Assembly: GCF_015355765.1 (NCBI RefSeq)
Contig: NZ_JACWNA010000027.1
Coordinates: forward strand, 1 to 43,567
Direction: 5' to 3'
Source of the DNA: Actinomyces haliotis
Lineage (GTDB): Bacteria; Actinomycetota; Actinomycetes; Actinomycetales; Actinomycetaceae
DNA length: 43,567 nt
Positions 1 through 8,499 of this stretch are shown piece after piece. Within the stretch, counting starts at the first letter, position 1, and each line of letters starts with the position of its first letter. The position numbers and the translations under genes are program-made. Below the pieces are notes generated by a model. The model was not told the origin of the DNA. It did no database searches and was given only the letters and a program-made list of their open reading frames with translations.

Positions 1-1325
1 CTTGCTGATGGTTCGGACGAGTTCACGGTCGACTACAAGGTGACGGTGACGAACACGAGCAGTGTTGCGGGCGCGTTCGAGGACCTGACTGACAACATCT
101 CGGATGCTCTGCCGGCTGGTTTCGCGGTGAAGAACGCTGCGACCCCGACTGCCACGATTCCGGGTGAGGAGCTGGCGGCGGGTGCGTCGAAGTCGTACAC
201 GGTTCCGGTGACGTTCACGGTGGATCGTGCGGCGGCCTCGGCCAACTCTGACGCTGGTTGGAACGCCGTGGGCACGTGTGACACCACCGGTGGTGCTGAC
301 GGCACTGGTGACAAGACCAAGGGTCTGTACAACCAGGTGGTCATGGGGGCGGACAATGCCTCTGATGGTGACCTGATCGCCAACAACGACGCGTGCGTCA
401 CGGTGGACAAGCCCAAGGCCTCCTTCAAGGTGGAGAAGGGTCTGACCACGGACCAGCCCTCGCAGATCACCATTGGTGCGGACAACGCGTTCAAGGTGAC
501 CTACAAGGTGACGGTGACCAACACGGGCACCGTCGCGGGCACCTTCGAGGACCTGACGGACCACATGTCCGACTCCCTGCCGGCTGGTTTCAGCGTTGAC
601 TCGGTGTCTCCCTCGACGATCCCGGGTGAGAACCTGGCCGCGGGTGAGTCCAAGTCCTACGTGGTGACCGTCGTCGGTCACGTCGACCCCGCCGCCGCTG
701 GCGCCAACGGCAACGCCGGCTGGACCGCCGCCGGCACCTGTGACACCACCAGTGGTGCCGACGGCACCGGTGACAAGACCAAGGGCCTGTACAACCAGGT
801 CATCATGGGCGCTGACAACGCCACCGACGGTGACGGCATCGCGAACAACGACGCCTGCGTCACCGTCAAGGCCCCGGTCCCGACCTTCAAGGTTGAGAAG
901 GGTCTGGCTGATGGTCAGGGCTCGGCTGTTGAGCTTGCTGATGGTTCGGACGAGTTCACGGTCGACTACAAGGTGACGGTGACGAACACGAGCAGTGTTG
1001 CGGGCGCGTTCGAGGACCTGACTGACAACATCTCGGATGCTCTGCCGGCTGGTTTCGCGGTGAAGAACGCTGCGACCCCGACTGCCACGATTCCGGGTGA
1101 GGAGCTGGCGGCGGGTGCGTCGAAGTCGTACACGGTTCCGGTGACGTTCACGGTGGATCGTGCGGCGGCCTCGGCCAACTCTGACGCTGGTTGGAACGCC
1201 GTGGGCACGTGTGACACCACCGGTGGTGCTGACGGCACTGGTGACAAGACCAAGGGTCTGTACAACCAGGTGGTCATGGGGGCGGACAATGCCTCTGATG
1301 GTGACCTGATCGCCAACAACGACGC
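1..1325 (+). repeat. 392-bp identical direct repeat inside the surface protein gene
   Basis: Bases 1-392 recur without a mismatch at 934-1325, an offset of 933 bp (311 codons). The domain copy between them (about 421-870) is clearly diverged at the DNA level. The first mismatch is at 393/1326. The identical copies may extend upstream of the window. Confidence 0.9.
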
Positions 1326-1707
1326 CTGCGTGACCGTGAAGACCCCGGCTCCGTCGCCCGCGCCGAGCGAGTCCCCCTCGCCCGCGCCGAGCGAGTCCCC
1401 CTCGCCCGCGTCGAGCGAGTCCCCCTCGCCCGCGTCGAGCGAGTCCCCCTCGCCCGCGTCGAGCGAGTCCCCTTCGCCCGCGCCGAGCGAGAGCCCCTCG
1501 CAGCCCGCCGTGAACCCGACGGTGCCGTCGAACCGGACGGAACCGTCGCACCCCACGGTGCCTGTGGCGCCGCACGAGCCCACCAGCCCGAGTCACGGTC
1601 TCGCCCACACCGGTGCGAACGTGCTCGGAGGGGTCGTCGTCGTCGGTGGCCTTCTCGCACTCGGGTGGTTCCTCGTGAGCCGGCGCCGTCGTGCTGACGA
1701 GGCATGA
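1..1707 (+). CDS. Repetitive LAxTG-anchored surface protein (3' part)
   Basis: The frame is open from base 1, so the gene starts outside the window; 568 residues are visible. There are three copies of a beta-rich repeat of about 150 residues (first one partial), each with a YKVTVTNT...FEDLTD start, an LPAGF motif and two cysteines (GTCDTT and NDACVTV) that could form one disulfide per repeat. It resembles DUF11/DUF7507-type stalk domains of actinobacterial adhesins. A Pro/Ser/Glu-rich wall-spanning stretch follows, then the sorting signal LAHTG (bases 1600-1614), a hydrophobic helix and an RRRR tail. LAxTG is the motif known for class E sortases, rather than canonical LPxTG. The product is expected to be covalently attached to peptidoglycan; a role in adhesion is inferred from architecture only. 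No sortase gene lies in the window. Confidence 0.85.
   Translation, partial: LADGSDEFTVDYKVTVTNTSSVAGAFEDLTDNISDALPAGFAVKNAATPTATIPGEELAAGASKSYTVPVTFTVDRAAASANSDAGWNAVGTCDTTGGADGTGDKTKGLYNQVVMGADNASDGDLIANNDACVTVDKPKASFKVEKGLTTDQPSQITIGADNAFKVTYKVTVTNTGTVAGTFEDLTDHMSDSLPAGFSVDSVSPSTIPGENLAAGESKSYVVTVVGHVDPAAAGANGNAGWTAAGTCDTTSGADGTGDKTKGLYNQVIMGADNATDGDGIANNDACVTVKAPVPTFKVEKGLADGQGSAVELADGSDEFTVDYKVTVTNTSSVAGAFEDLTDNISDALPAGFAVKNAATPTATIPGEELAAGASKSYTVPVTFTVDRAAASANSDAGWNAVGTCDTTGGADGTGDKTKGLYNQVVMGADNASDGDLIANNDACVTVKTPAPSPAPSESPSPAPSESPSPASSESPSPASSESPSPASSESPSPAPSESPSQPAVNPTVPSNRTEPSHPTVPVAPHEPTSPSHGLAHTGANVLGGVVVVGGLLALGWFLVSRRRRADEA
1357..1500 (+). repeat. Six 24-bp tandem units coding P-A-(P/S)-S-E-S-P-S
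   Basis: Six head-to-tail 24-bp units start at 1357, 1381, 1405, 1429, 1453 and 1477. Units differ by a c/t change (Pro or Ser at position 3) and a few changes in the last two. Each encodes an eight-residue wall-spanning motif. Being a whole number of codons, copy-number change would keep the frame. Confidence 0.9.
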
Positions 1708-1753
1708 GCCGCTAAGGACTCGGTGACCGGTCCCTGAGGCAGCCGCCCATACC

Positions 1754-1784
1754 GGAGGCCCGGCCCCCAGGGGGCCGGGCCTCC
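1754..1784 (+). terminator. Hairpin terminator of the surface protein gene
   Basis: A GC-rich inverted repeat has arms 1754-1768 and 1770-1784 (in practice about 13 bp with a 5-nt loop), 47 bp after the stop codon. There is no clear U-tract, as is common in high-GC actinobacteria. Confidence 0.7.
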
Positions 1785-1883
1785 GTGCGTGTCACGACGC
1801 TCGGGCTGGGGCTGCCGTGACGCCCCGCGCGGGCGCCCCCCCCCGCGGCGCTCGTGCGGTGTTTGAAGCGTCTCGAACGAGGA

Positions 1884-1920
1884 CGGCGGCCGGTCCCTCG
1901 CAGTGAGGGACCGGCCGCCG
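1884..1920 (-). terminator. Hairpin terminator downstream of greA
   Basis: A perfect 16-bp stem (1884-1899 with 1905-1920) and 5-nt loop begins 20 bp past the greA stop. It may also stop transcription arriving from the left. Confidence 0.75.
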
Positions 1921-1939
1921 CCGACGGTCTCAGTGGGCG

Positions 1940-2443
1940 TCAGAGCTTGGTGACGTCCACGATCTCGGCCTTAATCTCCTTGCCGTTCGGGGCCTCGTAG
2001 GAGACGGTCTCGCCGGCCTTGTGGCCCATGAGGGCCTTGCCGAGCGGGGCGTCCGGGGAGAAGACCTTGACGCCCTCGGGGACGTCCGCGGTGATCTCCT
2101 GGCCGCCGAGCGCGAACTTCTGCTCCTTGCCGGCCACCTTCGCGGTGACGACCATTCCCGCGGAGACGCGCCCGTCGTCCGCGACCTCGCCGATCTGCGC
2201 GTTCTCGAGCATGTCGGTCAGCTGGATGATGCGGGCCTCGTTGAGGGCGGCCTCCTCGCGGGCGGCGTGGTAGCCGGCATTCTCGCGGAGGTCGCCCTCC
2301 TGACGGGCCGCCTCGACGCGCTGCGCGATCTCCTTGCGGTCCTCCTCCTGGCGGCGCTTGAGCTCCTCGGTGAGGCGGTCGAAGGCCTCCTGGGTCAGCC
2401 AGGTGCCCTGCTGGTCGGTGTTCTCCGTGGTCTCATCGGCCAT
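1940..2443 (-). CDS. greA: Transcription elongation factor GreA
   Basis: The product has 167 residues, slightly longer than the usual ~158, with a short N-terminal extension before the WLTQEAFDRL start typical of actinobacterial GreA. The N-terminal coiled-coil hairpin holds the EGDLRENAGYHAAREE signature, whose acidic tip reaches into the RNA polymerase secondary channel. The C-terminal FKBP-like domain ends in VSYEAPNGKEIKAEIVDV. It rescues backtracked polymerase by stimulating transcript cleavage. The ATG at 2443 is preceded by a good AAGGAGG site. The gene stands alone, with its own terminator. Confidence 0.95.
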   Translation of the reverse strand: MADETTENTDQQGTWLTQEAFDRLTEELKRRQEEDRKEIAQRVEAARQEGDLRENAGYHAAREEAALNEARIIQLTDMLENAQIGEVADDGRVSAGMVVTAKVAGKEQKFALGGQEITADVPEGVKVFSPDAPLGKALMGHKAGETVSYEAPNGKEIKAEIVDVTKL

Positions 2444-2574
2444 GGGTTCCTCCTTGGTTTCTGCGTGGGGCGGCGGTCGGCGCCGGGGCCGACCGCCGGG
2501 TGGGCGGGGCGCCGACGCCGACGGCGTCGCACGCGCCTCGGCCCGTGTCAGGTGGGCGAGTGTACCGCCCGGTG

Positions 2575-3783
2575 CTACTTCGAGGCCTTCCTGCCCGACG
2601 TGCGCGGGCTGGTGCTGCCGAACCTCGTGGTCGAGCTCCTGGCGCTCTTGGTGCTCCGGGTGCTCTTGACGGTCTTCGAGCCCTTGGTCTTCTTGATTCT
2701 GGGCTTCGTCGTCTTCTTGTCCTTGGCTCCCGCGGGCGCCTTGGTGAGGCTGCCGGCGGAGCCCGGGGCGTCGTCCTCGCCGTCGGCCTGGATCTCCTTC
2801 GCGGCCTCGTCGACGGCGGCGATGCGGCCGGAGACCTTGGCGAGCTTGTCGCTCAGCTTCTTGTCGTAGCCGGCGAGCGCCTCCTCCGAGATCGTGGCGC
2901 GCACGCGCTCGCGCTCGGCCTCGACGTCGAAGGTGCCCTCAGGCCACGGGATGTCCAGGTCCGCGAGGGTGCGCAGCAGCATCTCCGTCACGGCGACCCG
3001 GGAGTACCACTTGTTGTCCGCCGGGATGACGTGCCACGGGGCCTCGTCGAAGGAGGTCGCGGTGAGCATGCGCTGGTAGATCGCCTGGTAGTCGAACCAC
3101 TGGCCGCGCACGGACATGTCGTTCGTCGAGTACTTCCAGTGCTTGTCCGGGCGGTCGACGCGCTCCAGCAGCCGCAGCCCCTGCTCCTCGTAGGAGACCA
3201 TGAGGGCGATCTTGATGATCGCGGTGCCCGACTCGACGAGCTCGTGCTCGAAGGCGCGGATCTGCTCGACGCGCTCGTCGAAGGCGGCGTCGTCGAGCTG
3301 GCCGTTGGCCCCGGGGACGAGGATGTCCTCATAGTGCGACCGGTCGAAGTAGCCGATGTAGCCGGCGTCGGGAACGGCCTTGCGGATGCGCCAGAGGAAG
3401 TCGTGCTCCTTCTCCTCCTCGGTGGGCGCCTTGAAGGCGGTGAGCTCCACGCCCTGCGGGTCCACGAGCCCGATGACGTGACGCGCGATCCCGCCCTTGC
3501 CGGCCGTGTCGAGGCCCTGGGCGACGATGAGGACGCGTTTGGTGGAGCCCTCCTTGGACGCGGCGAAGAGGCGCTCCTGGAAGGTGGCGAGCAGCGGCGC
3601 GATCGCGGCCTGGTAGGTGACGGCGTCGTCCTCGTCGCCCTCCCAGCCGGGCGTCGAGGCCCGGTCGAGCGAGGCGAGGTGGAAGTCGGGGCCGACGCGC
3701 AGGGCCTCGCGCGGGTCCTGGCTCCACAGGTCCGCGTTCACGGCGGCCTCGGCGGCGTCGTTCTTCTTCTTGTTCCTGCCCAT
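2575..3783 (-). CDS. PPK2-family polyphosphate:nucleotide phosphotransferase
   Basis: A 402-residue protein whose core (about 60-300) is a PPK2 P-loop kinase: Walker A GLDTAGKGG at residues 90-98 and the downstream DRSHYED box at 147-153. These enzymes move phosphate between polyphosphate and nucleotides. Class I versus III specificity (NDP or NMP) cannot be decided by eye. The last ~85 residues are not part of the fold: an Ala/Asp/Glu linker, then a very basic Lys/Arg/Ser/Thr tail that might bind polyphosphate or nucleic acid (inference). The ATG at 3783 has an AGGAGG site just upstream. No ppk1 or ppx is nearby. Confidence 0.88.
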   Translation of the reverse strand: MGRNKKKNDAAEAAVNADLWSQDPREALRVGPDFHLASLDRASTPGWEGDEDDAVTYQAAIAPLLATFQERLFAASKEGSTKRVLIVAQGLDTAGKGGIARHVIGLVDPQGVELTAFKAPTEEEKEHDFLWRIRKAVPDAGYIGYFDRSHYEDILVPGANGQLDDAAFDERVEQIRAFEHELVESGTAIIKIALMVSYEEQGLRLLERVDRPDKHWKYSTNDMSVRGQWFDYQAIYQRMLTATSFDEAPWHVIPADNKWYSRVAVTEMLLRTLADLDIPWPEGTFDVEAERERVRATISEEALAGYDKKLSDKLAKVSGRIAAVDEAAKEIQADGEDDAPGSAGSLTKAPAGAKDKKTTKPRIKKTKGSKTVKSTRSTKSARSSTTRFGSTSPRTSGRKASK

Positions 3784-3894
3784 GGGGTCCTCCTGGGGGA
3801 CGGGGAGCGACGGCGGCGTCGCCGTCGTCGAGCGGTTGGAGGCAGGCTAGCCCGGGGAAGCCGCCCCGCGCGGCGCTTCGCGGCTGGTTCGCGC

Positions 3895-4686
3895 TCAGCC
3901 CAGGACGGCGATGAAGCAGGCGACGCACTGGCAGGCCCAGGCCAGCACGGTGCAGACGTGGAAGATCTCGTGGAAGCCGAACCAGCGTGGTGCCGGGTTG
4001 GGCCAGCGCCGCGCGTAGACGGCTCCGCCGAGCGTGTAGACGATCCCTCCGGCCAGGATGAGCCAGACGACGGCGGCACCGCCGGCCCGCCAGAAAGAGG
4101 GCAGGAACCAGGTCGCCACCCAGCCGAGGAGGACGTAGAGGAGGGTCGCGAACCAGCGGGGAACCGTCCGCCACACGAGGGTCGTGACGATGCCGGCGAG
4201 CGCGCCACCCCAGACGATGGCGAGGACGAGCCGCGCCGTGCCCGGGGTCAGGAGGGCCACGCTGAGCGGCGTGTAGGTGCCGGCGATGAGCAGGTAGATG
4301 TTCGCGTGGTCGAAGCGCTGGAGGACGGTCGTGACCCGGCTCGGGAAGTGCCCGTTCGACAGGTGGTAGACGCCGGAGTTCGCGAAGAGGACGAGCGAGC
4401 AGACCAGGTAGGCGGCGCAGGCCCACGTGAGCGCGGCTCCCGGGGCGAGGGCGGTGAGGACGATGCAGGCTGCCAGCGCCAGGGGGGCGGTGCAGGCGTG
4501 GATCCATCCGCGCAGGCGCGGCTTGGAGGCGAGGACGGCTGCGGCGGCGTCGGCGGCGGCGCTCGCGACGGAGTCGGCGGCAGAGCCGACTGAGCTGGCC
4601 GCCCGGGACGTCGCCTCGGAGGCGGCGTCGCGGACGTCCTCGGCGAGGCGGGTGCCTCGGCCGCGCGTTGCTGTGTGTGGGCTCAC
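3895..4686 (-). CDS. trhA: Hemolysin III / PAQR-family membrane protein TrhA
   Basis: A 263-residue membrane protein with about seven helices after a ~50-residue Ala/Ser-rich cytoplasmic leader. It shows the PAQR/HlyIII signatures: SGVYHLS, then RFDHANIYLLIAGTYTP, and HEIFH in the last part; the conserved Asp and His residues form the metal site of the family. Bacterial members were named hemolysin III, but work on the E. coli homologue points to membrane-energetics homeostasis. The start is GTG at 4686 with a GGAGAAG site. The upstream region holds a tandem palindrome overlapping the predicted promoter. Confidence 0.88.
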   Translation of the reverse strand: MSPHTATRGRGTRLAEDVRDAASEATSRAASSVGSAADSVASAAADAAAAVLASKPRLRGWIHACTAPLALAACIVLTALAPGAALTWACAAYLVCSLVLFANSGVYHLSNGHFPSRVTTVLQRFDHANIYLLIAGTYTPLSVALLTPGTARLVLAIVWGGALAGIVTTLVWRTVPRWFATLLYVLLGWVATWFLPSFWRAGGAAVVWLILAGGIVYTLGGAVYARRWPNPAPRWFGFHEIFHVCTVLAWACQCVACFIAVLG

Positions 4687-4727
4687 GGTGCTTCTCCTGC
4701 GGTGGGTGCCAAAGTGCGACCCGAAGG

Positions 4728-4756
4728 TTACGATTCCGTAGGTTACGCGACCGTAA
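4728..4756 (-). promoter_or_regulatory. Tandem TTACG-N4-CGTAA operator over the trhA promoter
   Basis: Two palindromes stand 15 bp apart: TTACG-ATTC-CGTAG at 4728-4741 and a perfect TTACG-CGAC-CGTAA at 4743-4756. The underlying 15-bp unit AGGTTACGnnnCCGT is repeated directly (4725-4739, 4740-4754). On the minus strand a likely promoter has GTGACG (4768-4763), a 17-bp spacer and TAACCT (4745-4740), so the second palindrome covers the spacer and -10. This arrangement is typical of TetR-family repression; the regulator is not in the window. Confidence 0.5.
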
Positions 4757-4890
4757 GTTCAGCGTCACCCCCACGTACTGAGAGTCTCCTCCTGGCGCCC
4801 TGCGAGCAACAGGCCCGCGCTACGGTTGTCCCAGCAGTCCGACGCGGCCCGTGAGGCGCCGCGCGCCGACCACCGGACCCGAGGAGAGTC

Positions 4891-5667
4891 ATGGCAGGCG
4901 ACAACCTCGTCTACGAGCTCTACGAGCGCCGGCTCATCGCCCAGACGGACAACGACCGCACCCCCGCCCACGTCGGCGTCATCCTCGACGGTAACCGCCG
5001 CTGGGCCAAGGCCATGGGCTTCGGCACGGCCCAGGGCCACAAGCGCGGCGCCGACAAGATCGCCGAGTTCCTCGGATGGGCCGACGGCGCCGGCGTCAAG
5101 GTCGTCACCCTCTGGATGCTCTCCACCGACAACCTCAACCGCGACCCCGCCGAGCTCTCGCCCCTGCTCGACATCATCGCCCACGCCGTCGAGGAGCTCG
5201 CCACCGGGAAGCTGTGGCGGCTGCGGCTCGTCGGGGCCGTCGACCTCCTCCCCGAGCCCGTCGCCGGGCGGTTGTGCGCCGCCGTCGAGGTCGCCAACGA
5301 GGCCGCCCCGGAGCCCGACGAGCGCATGCAGGTCAACGTCGCCGTCGGATACGGCGGCCGCCAGGAGATCGCCGACGCGATCCGCGAGATCCTCCGCGAG
5401 CGCGCCGCAGCCGGGGACACCCTCGAGGAGGTGGCCGAGTCCCTCTCCGAGGAGGACATCACGGCGCACCTCTACACCAAGGGCCAGCCGGACCCCGAGC
5501 TCGTCATCCGCACCTCCGGCGAGCAGCGCCTCTCGGGCTTCCTCCTGTGGCAGTCCGTCCACTCCGAGTACTACTTCTGCGAGGTCTACTGGCCGGACTT
5601 CCGGCGAATCGACTTCCTGCGCGCCCTGCGCGACTACGCGCACCGCGAGCGGCGCCTCGGGCGCTGA
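4891..5667 (+). CDS. uppS: Isoprenyl transferase (cis-prenyl diphosphate synthase)
   Basis: A 258-residue cis-prenyltransferase. The pyrophosphate-binding [14 protein letters not shown] motif is at residues 27-40 with catalytic Asp33. The C-terminal signature [21 protein letters not shown] and the E..F....WPDF end are intact. It condenses isopentenyl diphosphate in Z configuration. The sequence resembles the actinobacterial short-chain (Z-farnesyl diphosphate synthase-like) branch that feeds decaprenyl phosphate, but chain length cannot be fixed from sequence alone. The ATG at 4891 follows a GAGGAGAG site. The damaged PhoH-like gene follows 140 bp downstream. Confidence 0.9.
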   Translation: MAGDNLVYELYERRLIAQTDNDRTPAHVGVILDGNRRWAKAMGFGTAQGHKRGADKIAEFLGWADGAGVKVVTLWMLSTDNLNRDPAELSPLLDIIAHAVEELATGKLWRLRLVGAVDLLPEPVAGRLCAAVEVANEAAPEPDERMQVNVAVGYGGRQEIADAIREILRERAAAGDTLEEVAESLSEEDITAHLYTKGQPDPELVIRTSGEQRLSGFLLWQSVHSEYYFCEVYWPDFRRIDFLRALRDYAHRERRLGR

Positions 5668-5806
5668 GGACGGCCGCACCCGGCCCCGCCGCGCGCCCGG
5701 ATCGTCACCGGCCGTTCGCCCGACCTTCGCCGCGCCCAGACCCTGCCCGCGCACCCGCCCTCCTAGCGTGAGGAGCACGAGGCGGGACGCCGCCGGGGCT
5801 CCCGCC

Positions 5807-6966
5807 GTGGAACACCGGAAGAGCGGCTCCTTGCGCACCTACGTCCTGGACACCTCCGTCCTCCTGTCCGACCCCCGCGCGATCCTGCGCTTCGACGAGC
5901 ACGCCGTCGTGCTGCCCGTCGTCGTCATCACCGAGCTCGAGTCCAAGCGCCACGACCCCGAGCTCGGCTACTTCGCGCGCACCGCCCTGCGGCTCCTCGA
6001 CGGGCTGCGCGAGCGGCACGGACGCCTCGACCGCCCCGTCCCGCTCAACGACGAGGGCGGCACCCTGCGGGTCGAGCTCAACGGCACGGACGACCGCGTC
6101 CTGCCCGCCGGCATGCGCCTGGGGGACAACGACACCCGGATCCTCGCCGTCGCCGTCGGGCTCGCCAACGCCGGCGCGGACGTCACCGTCGTCTCCAAGG
6201 ACATGCCCATGCGCATCAAGGCCTCCTCCGTGGGGCTGACCGCCGACGAGTACCGTGCCCACCTCGCCCCCGAATCCGGCTACACCGGCATGTCGAGCCT
6301 GTCGGTCGGCGCCGAGGAGCTCGACGCCCTGTGGTCCGACGGCGCCCTCCCGCTCGACCGCCTCGAGCCCGGCGACGCCGACCGCCTCGCCGCCGAGCTC
6401 GACCACACCGGCCTCACCGTCTCCTCGCCGCGGGCCTCGGCGCTGGCCACCGTCGTCGGCGACGAGATCCGGATCGTCCGCCCCGACCGGGAGGTCTTCG
6501 GCGTGCACGGCCGCTCCGCCGAGCAGCGCGTCGCCATCGACCATCTCCTCAACCCCGACGTCGGCATCGTGTCCCTCGGCGGCCGGGCCGGAACCGGCGA
6601 GTCCGCCCTCGCGGCCGTCTTCGACGCCGTCGTCAACCGCCGCGAGCACCGCAAGGTCATGGTCTTCCGTCCGCTCTACGCCGTCGGCGGTCAGACCCTC
6701 GGCTTCCTGCCCGGGGACACGGGGGAGAAGATGCAGCCCTGGGCCGACGCCGTCTTCGACACGCTGTCCTCCGTGGTGCCGATCGACCGCCTCGACCGGA
6801 TCGCCCAGCGAGACAACCTGCGGGTGGGCCGCTGGGACGGGATCGCGAGCGTCATCGAGTCCCTGCGCGGCAACCCCCTCTTCGCGCACGTCGACCTCGT
6901 GCGCACCGAGCGCAGCGAGATCGCCGAGCTCGTCCCCGGATGCTCGACGAGGTGCCGCTGTACTGA
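5807..6966 (+). pseudogene. PIN/PhoH-like ATPase, disrupted
   Basis: The N-terminal ~140 residues are a PIN domain ([13 protein letters not shown], then [15 protein letters not shown] and [10 protein letters not shown]), followed by a PhoH-type P-loop ATPase. Three lesions are visible. The Walker A lysine is replaced by glutamate ([12 protein letters not shown] at 6599-6601). About 50-60 residues, including the VDEAQ Walker B strand, are missing between DTLSSVVP and AQRDNLRVG (near 6795-6810). A missing base in the CCCC run at 6934-6937 throws the frame, so the conserved end MLDEVPLY is read in another frame (stop 6964-6966) while the original frame runs on to 7486. Start is GTG 5807 or TTG 5831. 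The ATPase is almost certainly non-functional; a PIN-only product is conceivable. Confidence 0.8.
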
Positions 6967-7024
6967 CGCGGGTCGTGCGCGGCCGGGGCTCGGGCCGGGG
7001 CGGTCAGCCTGCTACGACGCCGAC

Positions 7025-7053
7025 GGCGGCTCCCGGGGTGTCCGGGAGCCGCC
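7025..7053. terminator. Bidirectional hairpin between phoH-like and fructokinase genes
   Basis: A perfect 12-bp stem (7025-7036 with 7042-7053) and 5-nt loop sits between two convergent genes. Confidence 0.65.
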
Positions 7054-7092
7054 ATCGGTTGTGGTGGGGGGGCAGCGTGAGCCCGCGCGCGC

Positions 7093-8067
7093 TCAGTCCC
7101 GCTCGAGGGAGCCGGTGAGCTCGGCGCGCGTGGGCGGGTTCGCGCCGGCGCGCGAGACCGTGATGTCCGCGATCGCCGCCGCGTGGCGCACGACGCGCTC
7201 GAGGGTCTCCGGGTCGATGGCGTGCAGCGCCTCGCGGCGGTCCGCCCCGACGAGGTCCTCGGTCCACAGCGCGTCCTCGAGGCCGCCCATGAAGGAGTCG
7301 CCCGCGCCGACTGTGTCGGCCACGACGACGCTCGGGTCCGCCGGCACGCGCATGCGAACGCCCGAGGAGGTGAGCGCCAGGGCACCCTCCTTCCCCCGCG
7401 TCACGACGACGACGGCCGGGCCCTTGTCCAGCCAGTCGCCGAGGATCGCCTCAAGATCCTCCGTCGTGAGGTCCTCCCGGCTGTAGAGCCAGGCGATGTC
7501 CTCGTCCGAGCACTTGACGAGGTCGGCGCGCGCGATGAGGGACTCGACCTTCGCGCGGGCGTCGGCGGGCTCGCCCATGAGCTGCGGGCGGGCGTTCGGG
7601 TCGTAGCAGATCGTCGAGGTGGCGCGGAAGTCGTCGAGGACCTTCGCGACCGTCTGCGCGCCCGGCTCGAGGATCGCGGCGATGGAGCCCGTGTGCACGA
7701 GGACGGGCGGGGTGGTGCCCTCCTCGCGACGCGGGTACGGCGGGTTCCAGTCCAGGTCGAAGAAGTAGGTGGCGGCACGGTCGGCGCCGATCGTCGCCTG
7801 CGCCGTCGAGGTGCGCTCGGCGCCCTCGGAGCCCGGCGTGAGGCGGACGCCCGAGGCGTCGAGGTGCTCGCGGATCGCGTGGCCGCGGTCGTCGTCGGCG
7901 ATCCAGCAGTCGAGCTCGGCGTCGCGGCCGAGGCGGGCGAGCCCCAGGGCGACGTTGGCGGGTGAGCCTCCGGGGATGTCCACGGGGTCCTCGTCGCGGC
8001 GGATGACGACGTCGACGAGCGCCTCGCCGATGACGAGGGCCGTGCCCTCGCGTCCGGGTGCGGTCAT
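7093..8067 (-). CDS. PfkB-family carbohydrate kinase (probable fructokinase)
   Basis: A 324-residue ribokinase-fold kinase. The first PfkB signature [17 protein letters not shown] lies near residue 35; the second, [12 protein letters not shown], holds the catalytic Asp and anion hole. Fructokinase is favoured because a GH32 sucrase lies next to it, giving fructose to phosphorylate. The chosen ATG at 8067 ([21 protein letters not shown]) has a GAAGGAGC site; the open frame extends upstream but only with low-complexity sequence. It lies 37 bp behind xseB on the same strand and may be cotranscribed with it. Confidence 0.85.
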   Translation of the reverse strand: MTAPGREGTALVIGEALVDVVIRRDEDPVDIPGGSPANVALGLARLGRDAELDCWIADDDRGHAIREHLDASGVRLTPGSEGAERTSTAQATIGADRAATYFFDLDWNPPYPRREEGTTPPVLVHTGSIAAILEPGAQTVAKVLDDFRATSTICYDPNARPQLMGEPADARAKVESLIARADLVKCSDEDIAWLYSREDLTTEDLEAILGDWLDKGPAVVVVTRGKEGALALTSSGVRMRVPADPSVVVADTVGAGDSFMGGLEDALWTEDLVGADRREALHAIDPETLERVVRHAAAIADITVSRAGANPPTRAELTGSLERD

Positions 8068-8104
8068 GGTGCAGCTCCTTCGTGCTGGCGGGAGGGGAGG
8101 CGGG

Positions 8105-8362
8105 TCAGGACTCGGCGTCGTCGTGCTCGGCGACGGCTGCCAGCCGCGCCCGGGCGTCATCGAGCCAGTGCTGGCAGCGTGCGGCGAGGGCCTCGCCGCG
8201 CTCCCACAGGGTGAGGGACTCCTCGAGCGGGACCTGGCCGGCCTCGAGGCGCTGGACCACCCCGACGAGCTCCTCCCGGGCCTGCTCGTACGACAGCGTG
8301 GCGACGTCGGCGTTGGCGTCCGGTGCGGTGGTGGGCTCGGACTCGTCCGGGGTGAGGCTCAT
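8105..8362 (-). CDS. xseB: Exodeoxyribonuclease VII small subunit
   Basis: An 85-residue XseB with the family core LSYEQAREELVGVVQRLEAGQVPLEESLTLWERGE, whose helices bind the C-terminal helix of XseA, preceded by a ~25-residue acidic leader. The ATG at 8362 has no Shine-Dalgarno site; a GACAAT hexamer ends 7 nt upstream (8375-8370), so the mRNA may be leaderless. Its usual neighbour xseA is 1.9 kb away, separated by a sucrase gene on the other strand. Confidence 0.9.
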   Translation of the reverse strand: MSLTPDESEPTTAPDANADVATLSYEQAREELVGVVQRLEAGQVPLEESLTLWERGEALAARCQHWLDDARARLAAVAEHDDAES

Positions 8363-8499
8363 GCGCCCGATTGTCGCACGCGCGGCGCCCCGGCGTTCGG
8401 GACAGACGGCCGCGTCTTCGGGGCCTCGGGAGTCGACGTAGGGTTGCCCGAGCCCGAGAGGGCGAGTGCCCCGACCGGAGCCCACGGAGGATCCACACG

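Noticed and set aside
1357-1500. Tandem repeats as a possible CRISPR array
   Set aside because: Units are head to tail without spacers and are codon-phased inside a gene.
2500-4593. 697-codon open frame antisense to the PPK2 and trhA genes
   Set aside because: Low-complexity Gly/Arg/Val/Asp composition, no domain, mirror of the real genes in high-GC DNA.
4826-7486. 886-codon open frame spanning uppS and the PhoH-like gene
   Set aside because: Its first third is a Ser/Pro/Arg shadow of uppS; only the PIN/PhoH part is real.
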